A DNA stretch of 64,000 bases from DAOULT01 sp964646625 (GTDB lineage: Bacteria > Chloroflexota > Anaerolineae > CAZYHC01). The stretch covers positions 124,001 to 188,000 of the forward strand of contig CAZYHC010000001.1 in the NCBI GenBank assembly GCA_964646625.1, written 5' to 3'. Positions 32,654-40,213 of the stretch are shown in pieces. Numbering within the stretch: the stretch's first letter is position 1; each line of letters begins with the position of its first letter. The position numbers and the translations under genes are program-made. The notes below the pieces were generated by a model, which saw nothing but the letters and a program-made list of their open reading frames with translations, had not been told where the DNA came from and ran no database searches.

Positions 32654-35600
32654 TTATGTGTTTATAGCTTCCACCTCCTCCAGTTTCAGGGATACGACCT
32701 GGGAGACGCTATCCTCACCCATGGAGATGCCATAGACAGTATCGGCGCTCTCGATCGTGCCCCGGTTGTGGGTGATGACGATGAACTGGGTGTGAGTAGA
32801 AAGCTCCTCAAGCGTTTCCCGGAAGCGATCGATATTGGCTTCATCCAGCATGGCATCCACCTCGTCCAGGATACAGAAGGGCGTAGGGCTGACTTTCAGG
32901 ATGGCGAAGATAAGGGCCGTGGCCGTGAGCGCCTTTTCTCCTCCAGACAGGAGGGCCAGACTTTGCCGCCGACGGCCAGGCAGACGAGCGACGATGTCGA
33001 TGCCCGACTCCAGCGGCCTGTCCGGGTCGGTCAACGTCAGTTTGGCCATGCCTCCCCCAAACAGAACGGTAAAATAGGCCCTGAACTCGGCGGCCACGGC
33101 CCGGAAGGTCTGGATGAAATCCTTTTCCATCACCTGGTTCAACTCGGCTAGGATGCTTCGCAGCGATTGGGCTGCCTGTTGCAGGTCATCGGCCTGGGCG
33201 GTCAGGAAAGTGTAACGTTCCAGGGCCTCGGCGTACTCGGCCGGGGCGTTGGGGTTGATCGGGCCCAGGCGTCGTTGTCGGGCCTTCAGGTGTTGGATTT
33301 CCTCCCCCAGACCATCGGGCAGCGCCTCGACCGAGGGCAGGGTGGAGACCAGCGGCTTGAGAGGCAGCGGCGGTTGTCCGTCGAGCACCTCCCATTCCAG
33401 TTCCACGAGCCCCAGCGCGTCTTCTATCTCTCGCCGCAGGTTGAGCAATTCATCCTGGCGGCGCTGCATCTCCAGGGCTGTCTGGTTGTACATGTTCTCG
33501 TATTCGCGTATCCGGGCCCGGCATTTGGTCTCCTCCTCCTGACGCTCGGTGTGAGCGCCTTCCAGAGCGGCCAGTTCCGTTTCGGCCGGCTCGATGAGGT
33601 CGGCCAGGGCCTGGATGCGGGCCGAAATGTCCTGGGCCTGGCTATTTAAGTCTGCTATCCTGGTGGTCAGGGCCTCGTTTTCGCTCTCCAGTTCCTCGGC
33701 GCGTTTCCGTTTGGCGGCCAACCGCTCCCCCTGGCGGCTCAGATCGGCGCGCTGGCCTTGCAGGAGAGCCTCTTGATTCTTACGATTCTGCTCGGTCACG
33801 GCCAGAGCCGTTTGCAATTGCGTCACCTCGTGGCGCAGGTCGTCGTCCGTCGTGGCCTCCAGTTCCCTCTGGAGTCTGATAGTACGCTCCTGGATGGCCA
33901 TCTCCTGGACTTGCAGGGTCTCTATTTCTTTTTCAAGGCTCGCTTCCTGCTCGTCGAGGGCTTCCCCTGCTCTGGCCAGGTGTTCGATAGTGGCCGTTTC
34001 TTCCTCAAGGGTCTGCTTCAAGCGCAGCCTTTCCCGTTCTGTGGTCTGTCGTTCTGCCTCTTTGGTCCTCATGGCCGTTTCCAGGTCGCGGTCTCGTTCC
34101 GAGAGGGCAGCCATCTCCGCCAGCAAGCGTTGGCTCTCTCTTTCTTCAGCCTGACGGCGGGCCGCAATCTGTCGTCGCTCCTCACTCGTCTGGGCCAGCC
34201 GGTGGGGTAGCTCGCGCCATTCTCGTTCCTGAGCCAGCATTCCCTTTTCACGTTCATCTCTGGCCTGTCCGCCGGTGATGCTCCCGTCGGAGCGAAGCAC
34301 CTGCCCGTCCAGGGTGACGATATCGAAGCGATGGGTTTCTGACCGGATACGGCGGGCCGTTGCCAGGTCGCGGACGACGATGGTGCGTCCCAGGAGAGTT
34401 TGGAAGATGGGCCCAAGCTGCGGGTCGAAGTCTACCACCTCCCGCGCCAGACCGATGAGGCCCGGCGCGTCAGGGGGGGGCAGGATTTCGGGGGGACGCG
34501 CCGCGTCCAGGGGGAGGAAGGTGGCCCGTCCCGCCTTCTTTTCCCGCAAAAAGGCCAGCGCAGCCTGGGCCTGCTCCTGGGTCTGAACCACAATATCCTG
34601 TAAGTGACCTTCCAGGGCGGCCTCGATAGCTGTTTCCAGGTCGGCCGGGGCCCGCACCAGACTGACCACCAGCCCTACAATGCCCGCCAGCCCCGCCGCG
34701 TCTTCGGGCGCGGCTTGTAAGATCGCTCTGACGCCGGGGCGAACGCCCTCCATTTCCTGACGCATTCTGGACAGGACCTCCTGGCGGGCGCGCCAATGTT
34801 CCTCCCGTCGCTGCACCTGGCCCAAACGGGCCTCCAGTTCGGCCAGGCGCCCCTTCTGGTCCTCAACTGCCGTCTGCAATTCCTCTCTCTGCCCGGCCAG
34901 GGCCTTTCTCTCGCCGGCCAGGCCGTCTATCGCCACCTCAAATTGGCGCCGCTGATCCTCCAACGAGGCCAATTGGCTCTCCAACTGGGCGATGGTTTGC
35001 CGTCGCTTTTCTTTCTCACCCTCGACGTTCGTTCTCCGCTCCTTGAGGCTGACCAGGTGGTGGCGTTTGTTGACCGCTTCCGTGGTCAACTCAAGGGCCT
35101 GGTTCCGAACGGTCGTCAACTCCTTCAAAAGCGCCCGGCGTTGGCCCTGGCAGACTGCCATCCGCGTTTGAGCTTCCTCAAGCTGGCGCGATTGTTCCGT
35201 CGCCAGGTTTTCCAGGCGGCTCAATTCTGCCTCGGTCCGTTCGATCCGTTCCTTTTGGGAGGCGTGGTCGCCCTCCAGAGGGCCGATCTCAGCCAGTATC
35301 TCTGCGCCCTGCTGCTTCAAGAGCCGCTGTCTTTCCTGGCTCACGGCCAGGTGGCGCTGAACTTTCTCCGCCTGAGCGTGCAGGGTGCTACTCTGGTTAT
35401 GCCAGTCGCTTAGCTCCCGTCGCCGCTGACTCTGTTGAGTGCGGATCAGGGTGAGCTGTTCCTCGACATTTTGCAACTCGGCTTTGCGTTGGTTCAACCC
35501 TTCCCGTTGAGCTTCCTGCCTGACTTTGACCAGGGCCAGGTTCTTCTGCCCCTGGTGCCAGCGATAACCGTACCAGATACGCAGCAGCCTCTCTAACTCC

Positions 35601-36259
35601 TCACAGAGTTGACCGTATTCGTGGGCCTGTTGGGCCTGACGTTCGAGATGTTTGAGACGGGGGACAATCTCGTTGATGATGTCATTGACGCGCATGATGT
35701 TTTGCTGGGTGGCTTCCAGCCTGGTCAGGGCGTTATCCCGCTTGGCCTGATAGCCGGTGATGCCCGCCGCCTCCTCAAAAAGGACACGCCGCTCCTCCGG
35801 CCTGAGAGAGAGCGCGGCGTCAATCAGGCCTTGCCCGATGACCGTATAGGTGCGGCGGCTCAGTCCCCCTGTAGCCAGCAGTTCGTTGATGTCCTTGAGA
35901 CGCACTGGATTGCCGTTCAGCAGGTACTCGTTTTCGCCCGACCGGTAGGCTCGACGGCCAATGGTCACTTCACTGTATTCTATCGGCAGCCAGCCGTCGG
36001 CGTTGTCGAGGGTCAAAAAGGTCTGGGCCATGCCCAGACGAGGGCGTTGGGCACTGCCGGAAAAGATCATGTCCTCGGTGCGTTTGGCGCGCAAGGTGCG
36101 GTAGCTCTGTTCACCCAGCACCCAACGCACCGCATCAGCGATGTTGCTTTTGCCGCTGCCATTTGGGCCCACGATAGCCGTTATGCCCGGATCAAACAGA
36201 AATTCGGTTTTGGTAGCGAAGGTTTTGTAACCCTGTAGTTCTAAGCGTTTTAGTAGCAT
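32654..36259 (-). CDS. smc: Chromosome segregation protein SMC
   Basis: A 1201-residue SMC ATPase that organises and segregates the chromosome as a ring dimer. N-terminal Walker A 'GPNGSGKS' at 31-38, two long coiled coils (about 170-500 and 690-1030, rich in E/Q/R), a hinge (about 515-680, 'LAGIVGLVVSLVRAP' to 'GSITGGQA'), and C-terminal ABC signature 'LLSGGEKALTATAL' (about 1100) and Walker B 'FCILDEVDAMLDE' (about 1130-1143). Length is typical. Own promoter at 36315-36343. No scpA/scpB in the window. The last 230 bases before 32654 and to 32418 hold nothing recognisable. Confidence 0.97.
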   Translation of the reverse strand: MLLKRLELQGYKTFATKTEFLFDPGITAIVGPNGSGKSNIADAVRWVLGEQSYRTLRAKRTEDMIFSGSAQRPRLGMAQTFLTLDNADGWLPIEYSEVTIGRRAYRSGENEYLLNGNPVRLKDINELLATGGLSRRTYTVIGQGLIDAALSLRPEERRVLFEEAAGITGYQAKRDNALTRLEATQQNIMRVNDIINEIVPRLKHLERQAQQAHEYGQLCEELERLLRIWYGYRWHQGQKNLALVKVRQEAQREGLNQRKAELQNVEEQLTLIRTQQSQRRRELSDWHNQSSTLHAQAEKVQRHLAVSQERQRLLKQQGAEILAEIGPLEGDHASQKERIERTEAELSRLENLATEQSRQLEEAQTRMAVCQGQRRALLKELTTVRNQALELTTEAVNKRHHLVSLKERRTNVEGEKEKRRQTIAQLESQLASLEDQRRQFEVAIDGLAGERKALAGQREELQTAVEDQKGRLAELEARLGQVQRREEHWRARQEVLSRMRQEMEGVRPGVRAILQAAPEDAAGLAGIVGLVVSLVRAPADLETAIEAALEGHLQDIVVQTQEQAQAALAFLREKKAGRATFLPLDAARPPEILPPPDAPGLIGLAREVVDFDPQLGPIFQTLLGRTIVVRDLATARRIRSETHRFDIVTLDGQVLRSDGSITGGQARDEREKGMLAQEREWRELPHRLAQTSEERRQIAARRQAEERESQRLLAEMAALSERDRDLETAMRTKEAERQTTERERLRLKQTLEEETATIEHLARAGEALDEQEASLEKEIETLQVQEMAIQERTIRLQRELEATTDDDLRHEVTQLQTALAVTEQNRKNQEALLQGQRADLSRQGERLAAKRKRAEELESENEALTTRIADLNSQAQDISARIQALADLIEPAETELAALEGAHTERQEEETKCRARIREYENMYNQTALEMQRRQDELLNLRREIEDALGLVELEWEVLDGQPPLPLKPLVSTLPSVEALPDGLGEEIQHLKARQRRLGPINPNAPAEYAEALERYTFLTAQADDLQQAAQSLRSILAELNQVMEKDFIQTFRAVAAEFRAYFTVLFGGGMAKLTLTDPDRPLESGIDIVARLPGRRRQSLALLSGGEKALTATALIFAILKVSPTPFCILDEVDAMLDEANIDRFRETLEELSTHTQFIVITHNRGTIESADTVYGISMGEDSVSQVVSLKLEEVEAINT

Positions 36260-36314
36260 ATTTAGTCACGTAACAGGAATACACACAAGCTGAAACCCAT
36301 TCCCTGTCAACTAT

Positions 36315-36343
36315 AGTATACAGCCTTTTGGGGGCAGTGTCAA
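36315..36343 (-). promoter_or_regulatory. Promoter of smc
   Basis: On the minus strand: TTGACA (36343-36338), 17-base spacer, TATACT (36320-36315), about 55 bases before the smc ATG. It is back to back with the promoter of the candidate RNA, with three bases between the two -35 boxes. Confidence 0.75.
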
Positions 36344-36346
36344 TTC

Positions 36347-36375
36347 TTGCTTTAAAAAGGGATTTGTGGTAAAAT
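36347..36375 (+). promoter_or_regulatory. Promoter of the candidate structured RNA
   Basis: TTGCTT (36347-36352), 17-base spacer, TAAAAT (36370-36375). Expected start near 36382. Confidence 0.65.
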
Positions 36376-36382
36376 ATAAATG

Positions 36383-36668
36383 ATGCCGCGCCATCCCGTT
36401 ATGGTCGGCGCTAGGCTTGAAGGTAGCTCTTTACCTCCTTTTCAATTCTCTGTAGAATAGAGAGACGAGGGCGTCTGGGGGCCTGACCTGGAACCATCCG
36501 GGACCCCCCGATCTGCGGATGGCCGCAGGCCACCTCGGTTTTTAGAGAACGGCCAAAGGAATCAGGCTATCGCTCAGGAGGAGAGGACCTTAGAGCAAAG
36601 CCCGACCATTCAAGAAGGGCCTTGATCGTCCTAGATACGGCCTGTAGGACGAGAAGGCCCTCTTTTTG
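36383..36668 (+). ncRNA. Candidate structured non-coding RNA, about 285 nt
   Basis: No plausible protein frame is present here. The transcript would start at about 36383 after a sigma-70 promoter and end at a strong terminator: AGGGCCTT (36616-36623) pairs with AAGGCCCT (36654-36661), GTCCTA (36628-36633) with TAGGAC (36645-36650), then TTTTT (36663-36667). Between lie successive local stems: GCGCC/GGCGC (36389-36411 region), TTGAAGGTA/TACC...TTCAA (36417-36446 region), TCTCT/AGAGA, GGGGG...CCCCC enclosing CCTGG/CCGGG (36477-36509 region), CTGCGG-ATGG-CCGCAG (36513-36528), and GCTC/GAGC inside GGC/GCC (about 36565-36603). CGAGG near 36467 can pair with CCTCG near 36533. I could not match it to 6S, SRP, tmRNA, RNase P, T-box or a riboswitch I know. 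Confidence 0.55.
36616..36667 (+). terminator. Terminator of the candidate RNA
   Basis: An 8-bp outer stem AGGGCCTT/AAGGCCCT and an inner 6-bp stem GTCCTA/TAGGAC precede TCTTTTT. Confidence 0.8.
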
Positions 36669-36774
36669 CGCACCATAGCGAATCGGACCGAAGAGCGATG
36701 CCGACGGCTTTTTATTTGGCCCAGGGTTGTGGTATACTCTTTTTGAGTTAAGGGCTGCTGGAAGGGGCAGGAAG

Positions 36775-37674
36775 ATGGACGCTAACAAAAAGGACGCTCA
36801 GACCCGGCTGCTGGTCGGGGTCATCGTGTTTGTGGTGCTGGGCGCTCTGATAATGGCCTGGATGGATCGGAGGGTACGATCCCGTGCTGCTCTGCCGACC
36901 GCCCCCCGGCCCGGTGAGGTGCGCCTCATAAATGGCGTGGAGATGGTTTATATCCCGGCCGGAAAATTTATCATGGGCAGCAGCGAGGAAGAGTTCGAGA
37001 AGGCTTTCCAGGATTGCCGAGAGAGGATCGGAGACACCTGTCAGCGCAGGTGGTTTGAGGCGGAAAGCCCCAGACGCACCGTTGACCTGGAGGCTTTCTG
37101 GATCGACAGAACCGAGGTAACCAATGCCCAATACCAACGCTTCCTGGAAGCCAATCCAGAGCGCCCGCTGCCATATCTGAACGAAGATTGGGCCAGGCCG
37201 TACAACTGGGATCAGGTGAAGCGCACTTACCCAGAGGGCAGAGCCCACCACCCGGTGGTGATGGTGACCTGGTATGACGCCCACGCCTACTGCCGCTGGC
37301 GTCAGGCCCGCCTGCCAACCGAAGCCGAGTGGGAGAAAGCGGCCAGAGGCACAGAGGGACTCACCTACCCCTGGGGAGATGAATTCGACAAGGACAGAGG
37401 CAACACCATGGACTCAGACCTCCAAGACACCACTCCAGTGGGCCAGTATTCCCCCCAGGGGGACAGTCCTTACGGGCTGGCGGACATGGCCGGTAACGTC
37501 TGGGAGTGCGCGGCCGATAACTACCAGGGCATGACCACCCGTAAAGTATTGCGCGGCGGGTCCTGGACCAGCAGCCCGGTCAGTGCCCGCGCCGCACGTC
37601 GTTTTTACTTCGAACCGGTCAACCGGAACGACAATATCGGCTTCCGGTGTGCCCGGAGCCAGGCTGAAGATTAA
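36775..37674 (+). CDS. SUMF1/formylglycine-generating-enzyme-like membrane protein
   Basis: A 299-residue protein with an N-terminal membrane anchor (about 12-30) and a SUMF1/FGE-sulfatase domain (about 45-295): 'GVEMVYIPAGKFIMGSSEEE', 'FWIDRTEVTNAQYQRFLEAN', 'HHPVVMVTWYDAHAYCRWR', 'RLPTEAEWEKAARG', 'GLADMAGNVWECAADNY', 'LRGGSWTSSP', 'IGFRCARS'. The fold is shared by formylglycine-generating enzyme and many non-catalytic ligand-binding proteins; the copper-binding active Cys pair of true FGE is not evident, so a binding or accessory role is more likely. ATG 36775 follows AAGGGGCAGGAAG; promoter-like TTTTTA/TATACT at 36709-36738. No sulfatase gene nearby. Confidence 0.88.
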   Translation: MDANKKDAQTRLLVGVIVFVVLGALIMAWMDRRVRSRAALPTAPRPGEVRLINGVEMVYIPAGKFIMGSSEEEFEKAFQDCRERIGDTCQRRWFEAESPRRTVDLEAFWIDRTEVTNAQYQRFLEANPERPLPYLNEDWARPYNWDQVKRTYPEGRAHHPVVMVTWYDAHAYCRWRQARLPTEAEWEKAARGTEGLTYPWGDEFDKDRGNTMDSDLQDTTPVGQYSPQGDSPYGLADMAGNVWECAADNYQGMTTRKVLRGGSWTSSPVSARAARRFYFEPVNRNDNIGFRCARSQAED

Positions 37675-37694
37675 AATCGAAAACTCGCTTTTGC

Positions 37695-37723
37695 GTTGGC
37701 AGTGCCGAATGGATGTGATATAA
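37695..37723 (+). promoter_or_regulatory. Promoter of the DUF3800 gene
   Basis: TTGGCA (37695-37700), 17-base spacer, TATAAT (37718-37723), about 88 bases before the ATG. Confidence 0.7.
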
Positions 37724-37810
37724 TAAGAGGTACATTGGAACAGTCGTGGTCAAGGTGATAGACATCCCGGGGAACGATACAACGAAGACTTTGAAGGTAA
37801 ATATAGCCTG

Positions 37811-38593
37811 ATGAAAACACCCATCACCGGCAAGAACTGGTTCTTTGTAGACGAGTCGGGAGACCCAACGTTCTATAATCGTCGTGACAACCTGATCGTG
37901 GGTCAAGAGGGATGTTCGCCGGTTCTCATTTTGGGGTTTATCGAAACAACGAATCCAGAGGGCATCAGGCAGGCGGTCCAGGCCCTTCACGGCGAAATTG
38001 ATGCAGATCCGTACTTCCAGGACGTTTCTTCAATCCAGAAAACCAGATTGACTTTCCACGCCAAAGACGATTGTCCTGAAGTTAGATATTTGGTCTTCAA
38101 GATGATAGCGGGCCTGGACTTCAAAGCTCAGTTCGTCGTAGCTCGAAAAATAGAAGAGATATTCATAAATGAGTTTCACCGTGACGAACACAAATTTTAC
38201 GATGAGTTGGTCAGGATACTATTTAGAACTGTCCTGCATCGTTACACCGAGAATAGTATCTATTTTGCCAAGCGTGGTTCACAAGATCGGCAGGCCCCTC
38301 TGGAAGCTGCCATCAGGAGGGGTGTGACCGCTTTCGAGAAGAAGTACAAAACCAGAGTAAAGTCACAAATTTCCATTACGTGCCAGATGCCCTCCGGCGA
38401 GCCTTGCTTGCAGGTGATTGATTACATGAATTGGGCCGTCTATCGAGCTTTCACCAAGCAGGAAATGCGTTACTATCGCTTCATTCAGGATAAGGTCAGC
38501 CTGCTGGTTGACCTGTATGATTTCGACAGATGTCCCAAGAACTGGTACAGCCGCAGGAATCCCTTCGATACAATAAAAACCAGCCCTCTATAG
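37811..38593 (+). CDS. DUF3800 domain-containing protein
   Basis: A 260-residue cytoplasmic protein. The DUF3800 signature is visible: 'WFFVDESGDPTFYN' at about 11-24, 'LTFHAKDDCPEVRYLVFKMI' in the middle, and 'CLQVIDYMNWAVYRAF' at about 205-220. The acidic D-E-S-G start and late D-Y are conserved positions of a predicted RNase H-like fold; nuclease activity is predicted, not shown. Such genes often occur in accessory regions and near mobile or defence genes, but none is adjacent. It is AT-richer in codons and promoter than its neighbours, hinting at acquisition. Its 3' end overlaps the terminator of a convergent candidate RNA. Confidence 0.82.
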   Translation: MKTPITGKNWFFVDESGDPTFYNRRDNLIVGQEGCSPVLILGFIETTNPEGIRQAVQALHGEIDADPYFQDVSSIQKTRLTFHAKDDCPEVRYLVFKMIAGLDFKAQFVVARKIEEIFINEFHRDEHKFYDELVRILFRTVLHRYTENSIYFAKRGSQDRQAPLEAAIRRGVTAFEKKYKTRVKSQISITCQMPSGEPCLQVIDYMNWAVYRAFTKQEMRYYRFIQDKVSLLVDLYDFDRCPKNWYSRRNPFDTIKTSPL

Positions 38594-38674
38594 CTAGGCT
38601 CGTTTCCGAGCGCACGGCATGTAGAGCCGGCTTTCGCCCATAGAGGACTGGTAAGAAATGTTTTACCAACTTTC
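38575..38674 (-). ncRNA. Candidate small structured RNA convergent on the DUF3800 gene
   Basis: Minus strand, about 100 nt, from near 38674 (promoter 38709-38681) to a T-run at 38579-38575. An outer 12-bp stem joins 38651-38640 (CCAGTCCTCTAT) to 38591-38580 (ATAGAGGGCTGG); one pair is G-U on this strand but A-C on the other, favouring a minus-strand RNA. Inside are three hairpins: GGC-GAAA-GCC, CGGC-TCTACAT-GCCG, and GCTCG-GAAA-CGAGC, two with GNRA tetraloops, giving a four-way cloverleaf of 72 nt. A further GGTAA/TTACC hairpin may sit at the 5' end. It lacks the T-loop sequence of a tRNA. It ends inside the last 19 bases of the DUF3800 gene. Confidence 0.6.
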
Positions 38675-38680
38675 ATGAAT

Positions 38681-38709
38681 ATTATAACACATATTATCGA
38701 AATTGTCAA
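38681..38709 (-). promoter_or_regulatory. Perfect consensus sigma-70 promoter, minus strand
   Basis: TTGACA (38709-38704), exactly 17 bases, TATAAT (38686-38681), in an AT-rich patch with no start codon for a protein gene downstream that makes sense. Confidence 0.8.
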
Positions 38710-38843
38710 TAGTAAATCACCTCTGCACACAAATTTTAAGGAATTCGCTCGTTTCCTGGAGGAAGCCGACGACGTGAAAGCCTTCTCCCACAGTTACCCC
38801 ATATGACCAAGCCTCACATAAATAGGCCCCCATAAGATAAGAC

Positions 38844-39305
38844 CTACGGCTTCTTCAAATATTTAGCCTCGACCTCCATGATCTCCTGCACTTTCGGGTA
38901 ACTGGGAGAAGTCTGGCCCGCAAATTCAGAGTCGAGCCAGACGCGGACCAGGCTCCTGGCTAACTCCGGCCCGATGACCCGCGCCCCCATAGTCATGATC
39001 TGAGCATCGTTGCTCTTGCGGGCCCGCTCGGCCGAGTAGATGTCGTGACACTGCGCGGCGCGGATGCCGGCCACCTTGTTAGCCACGATAGCCATGCCAA
39101 TGCCCGTGCCACAAATCAAGATGCCCCGCTCGTGTTTGCCTGCGGCGACGGCTTCGGCCACCTTCTGGCCGTACCTGGGATAACTGACCGCCTCCTCAGA
39201 ATAACAACCGTAATCTTCCACCTCGTAGCCCCACTGTTCCAACTGCGCTTTGATGACGTTCTTCAAAGCAAAGCCCACGTGGTCCGAACCGATGGCGATA
39301 GACAT
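38844..39305 (-). CDS. rpiB: Ribose-5-phosphate isomerase B family (RpiB/LacAB)
   Basis: A 153-residue sugar-phosphate isomerase interconverting ribose 5-phosphate and ribulose 5-phosphate (pentose phosphate pathway); some family members act on galactose 6-phosphate. Recognised by 'IAIGSDHVGFALK', 'YPRYGQKVAEAV', the catalytic Cys65 in 'GILICGTGIGMAIVANK', 'CHDIYSAERARKSNDAQI', and 'TMGARVIG'. Length normal. Single gene; the 120-base upstream gap shows nothing special. Confidence 0.92.
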   Translation of the reverse strand: MSIAIGSDHVGFALKNVIKAQLEQWGYEVEDYGCYSEEAVSYPRYGQKVAEAVAAGKHERGILICGTGIGMAIVANKVAGIRAAQCHDIYSAERARKSNDAQIMTMGARVIGPELARSLVRVWLDSEFAGQTSPSYPKVQEIMEVEAKYLKKP

Positions 39306-39369
39306 GGTGATCTCCCTTTTCTATAGTTATGTTCAACCATGAAAGTTTTCGTAAACGCACCGCACAAAG

Positions 39370-40008
39370 TCATCCGGCCCGGTCAGCCTCCTGCCGGGCG
39401 GCATCCTTGACGGCCCGCCAGAACTCAGCCACCTCGATGCCCAGGACCAACGCCTGAGCGTCAATGTAAGCTTCGTCGAAAGCTTCGCTCAGAGCCGGAT
39501 CGGCTCCCAGGTAGTGGAAGACCATCATTTCGTAGATATCGGTCTCGTGCTTGCGTGACCGCCCCTCGGCCCAGGCCATCAGCTTACCCACGATGACGTC
39601 CTCCGGGCAGGCGCACCAGACCTGGAAAGGCTCACCACCAGGCACCTCGACCGTTTGCCGCACCCGGCGATTGAGCCCCTGGCGATATCGCGGCTCCATA
39701 GTGATGGGCATCAGGTCGGCTTTCTCTCCTCGCCCGGTGTCGATAATGTTGAACATAATGCCCATGCGGATGGAGTCGTGCATCTGCACCGGGTCGGCGT
39801 AATAGCGGGGGGGTGGATAGGCAGTGGTCAGGGCCTCGATGTGCGTCTCGTCCAGGTCCACCACGATGTCTATGTCATAAGTGGCACGGGTGCTGCCGTA
39901 CACGGTGGCGGCAAAGGCGCCGATGATCATGTAAGGGGCATCAATGGCCTCCAGGGTGCGAAGAATGTCCAGGAACAGGCTAAGGTCCGGGGCGCGTTCG
40001 CTCGGCAC
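39370..40008 (-). CDS. Nucleotidyltransferase-fold protein (AbiEii/MNT-like)
   Basis: A 212-residue protein. 'DAPYMIIGAFAATVYGSTRATYDIDIVVDL' holds the nucleotidyltransferase signature G-S/G-x-R-x-T-x-D-I-D, and 'DVIVGKLMAWAEGRSRKHETDIYEMM' matches the second conserved block of AbiEii/DUF6036-like proteins. This group transfers nucleotides in some toxin-antitoxin pairs or is of unknown function. The GTG start at 40008 lies inside the 3' end of the small gene 39980-40213 (29-base overlap), so the two are translationally coupled as a two-gene module. Confidence 0.8.
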   Translation of the reverse strand: MPSERAPDLSLFLDILRTLEAIDAPYMIIGAFAATVYGSTRATYDIDIVVDLDETHIEALTTAYPPPRYYADPVQMHDSIRMGIMFNIIDTGRGEKADLMPITMEPRYRQGLNRRVRQTVEVPGGEPFQVWCACPEDVIVGKLMAWAEGRSRKHETDIYEMMVFHYLGADPALSEAFDEAYIDAQALVLGIEVAEFWRAVKDAARQEADRAG

Positions 40009-40213
40009 GGGCTATTTCCTCCAGCAGTTTCAAGTTGATCTCGCGGGGTGACAGGTCGGGATAGCATCGCCGCAGTCGGCCGCGGATCAGGCCCAGAGCC
40101 AGCGCCTGGGCGTCGAGCATGGCCTGGATACGTTGTCCAGGCCTCAGTTTCCCCAGCAGGCGCATCTGCTCCAGGTCTACAGGGTCAAAACGGTAAGTTG
40201 TCGTTTTGTCCAC
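39980..40213 (-). CDS. Small helical partner of the nucleotidyltransferase
   Basis: A 77-residue protein, MDKTTTYRFDPVDLEQMRLL..., with helices 'PGQRIQAMLDAQALALGLIRG' and 'SPREINLKLLEEIARAER'. It overlaps both neighbours by 29 bases: its start lies within the 3' end of the M1 peptidase gene and its end covers the start of the nucleotidyltransferase. Such overlap suggests a coupled toxin-antitoxin-like or complex pair. No named family recognised with confidence. Confidence 0.65.
   Translation of the reverse strand: MDKTTTYRFDPVDLEQMRLLGKLRPGQRIQAMLDAQALALGLIRGRLRRCYPDLSPREINLKLLEEIARAERTRPGP

Noticed and set aside
36383..36668. Structured RNA as 6S, SRP, tmRNA or RNase P RNA
   Set aside because: Core motifs of these RNAs (GGAA-loop SRP hairpin, tmRNA tRNA-like ends, RNase P GAGGAAAGTCC) were not found.
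38580..38651. 72-nt cloverleaf as a tRNA gene
   Set aside because: It lacks TTCGA in a T-loop, has a 12-bp outer stem and no sensible anticodon loop.
37811..40213. A defence island around the DUF3800 and nucleotidyltransferase genes
   Set aside because: rpiB lies between them and no restriction, Cas, integrase or other defence gene is close.
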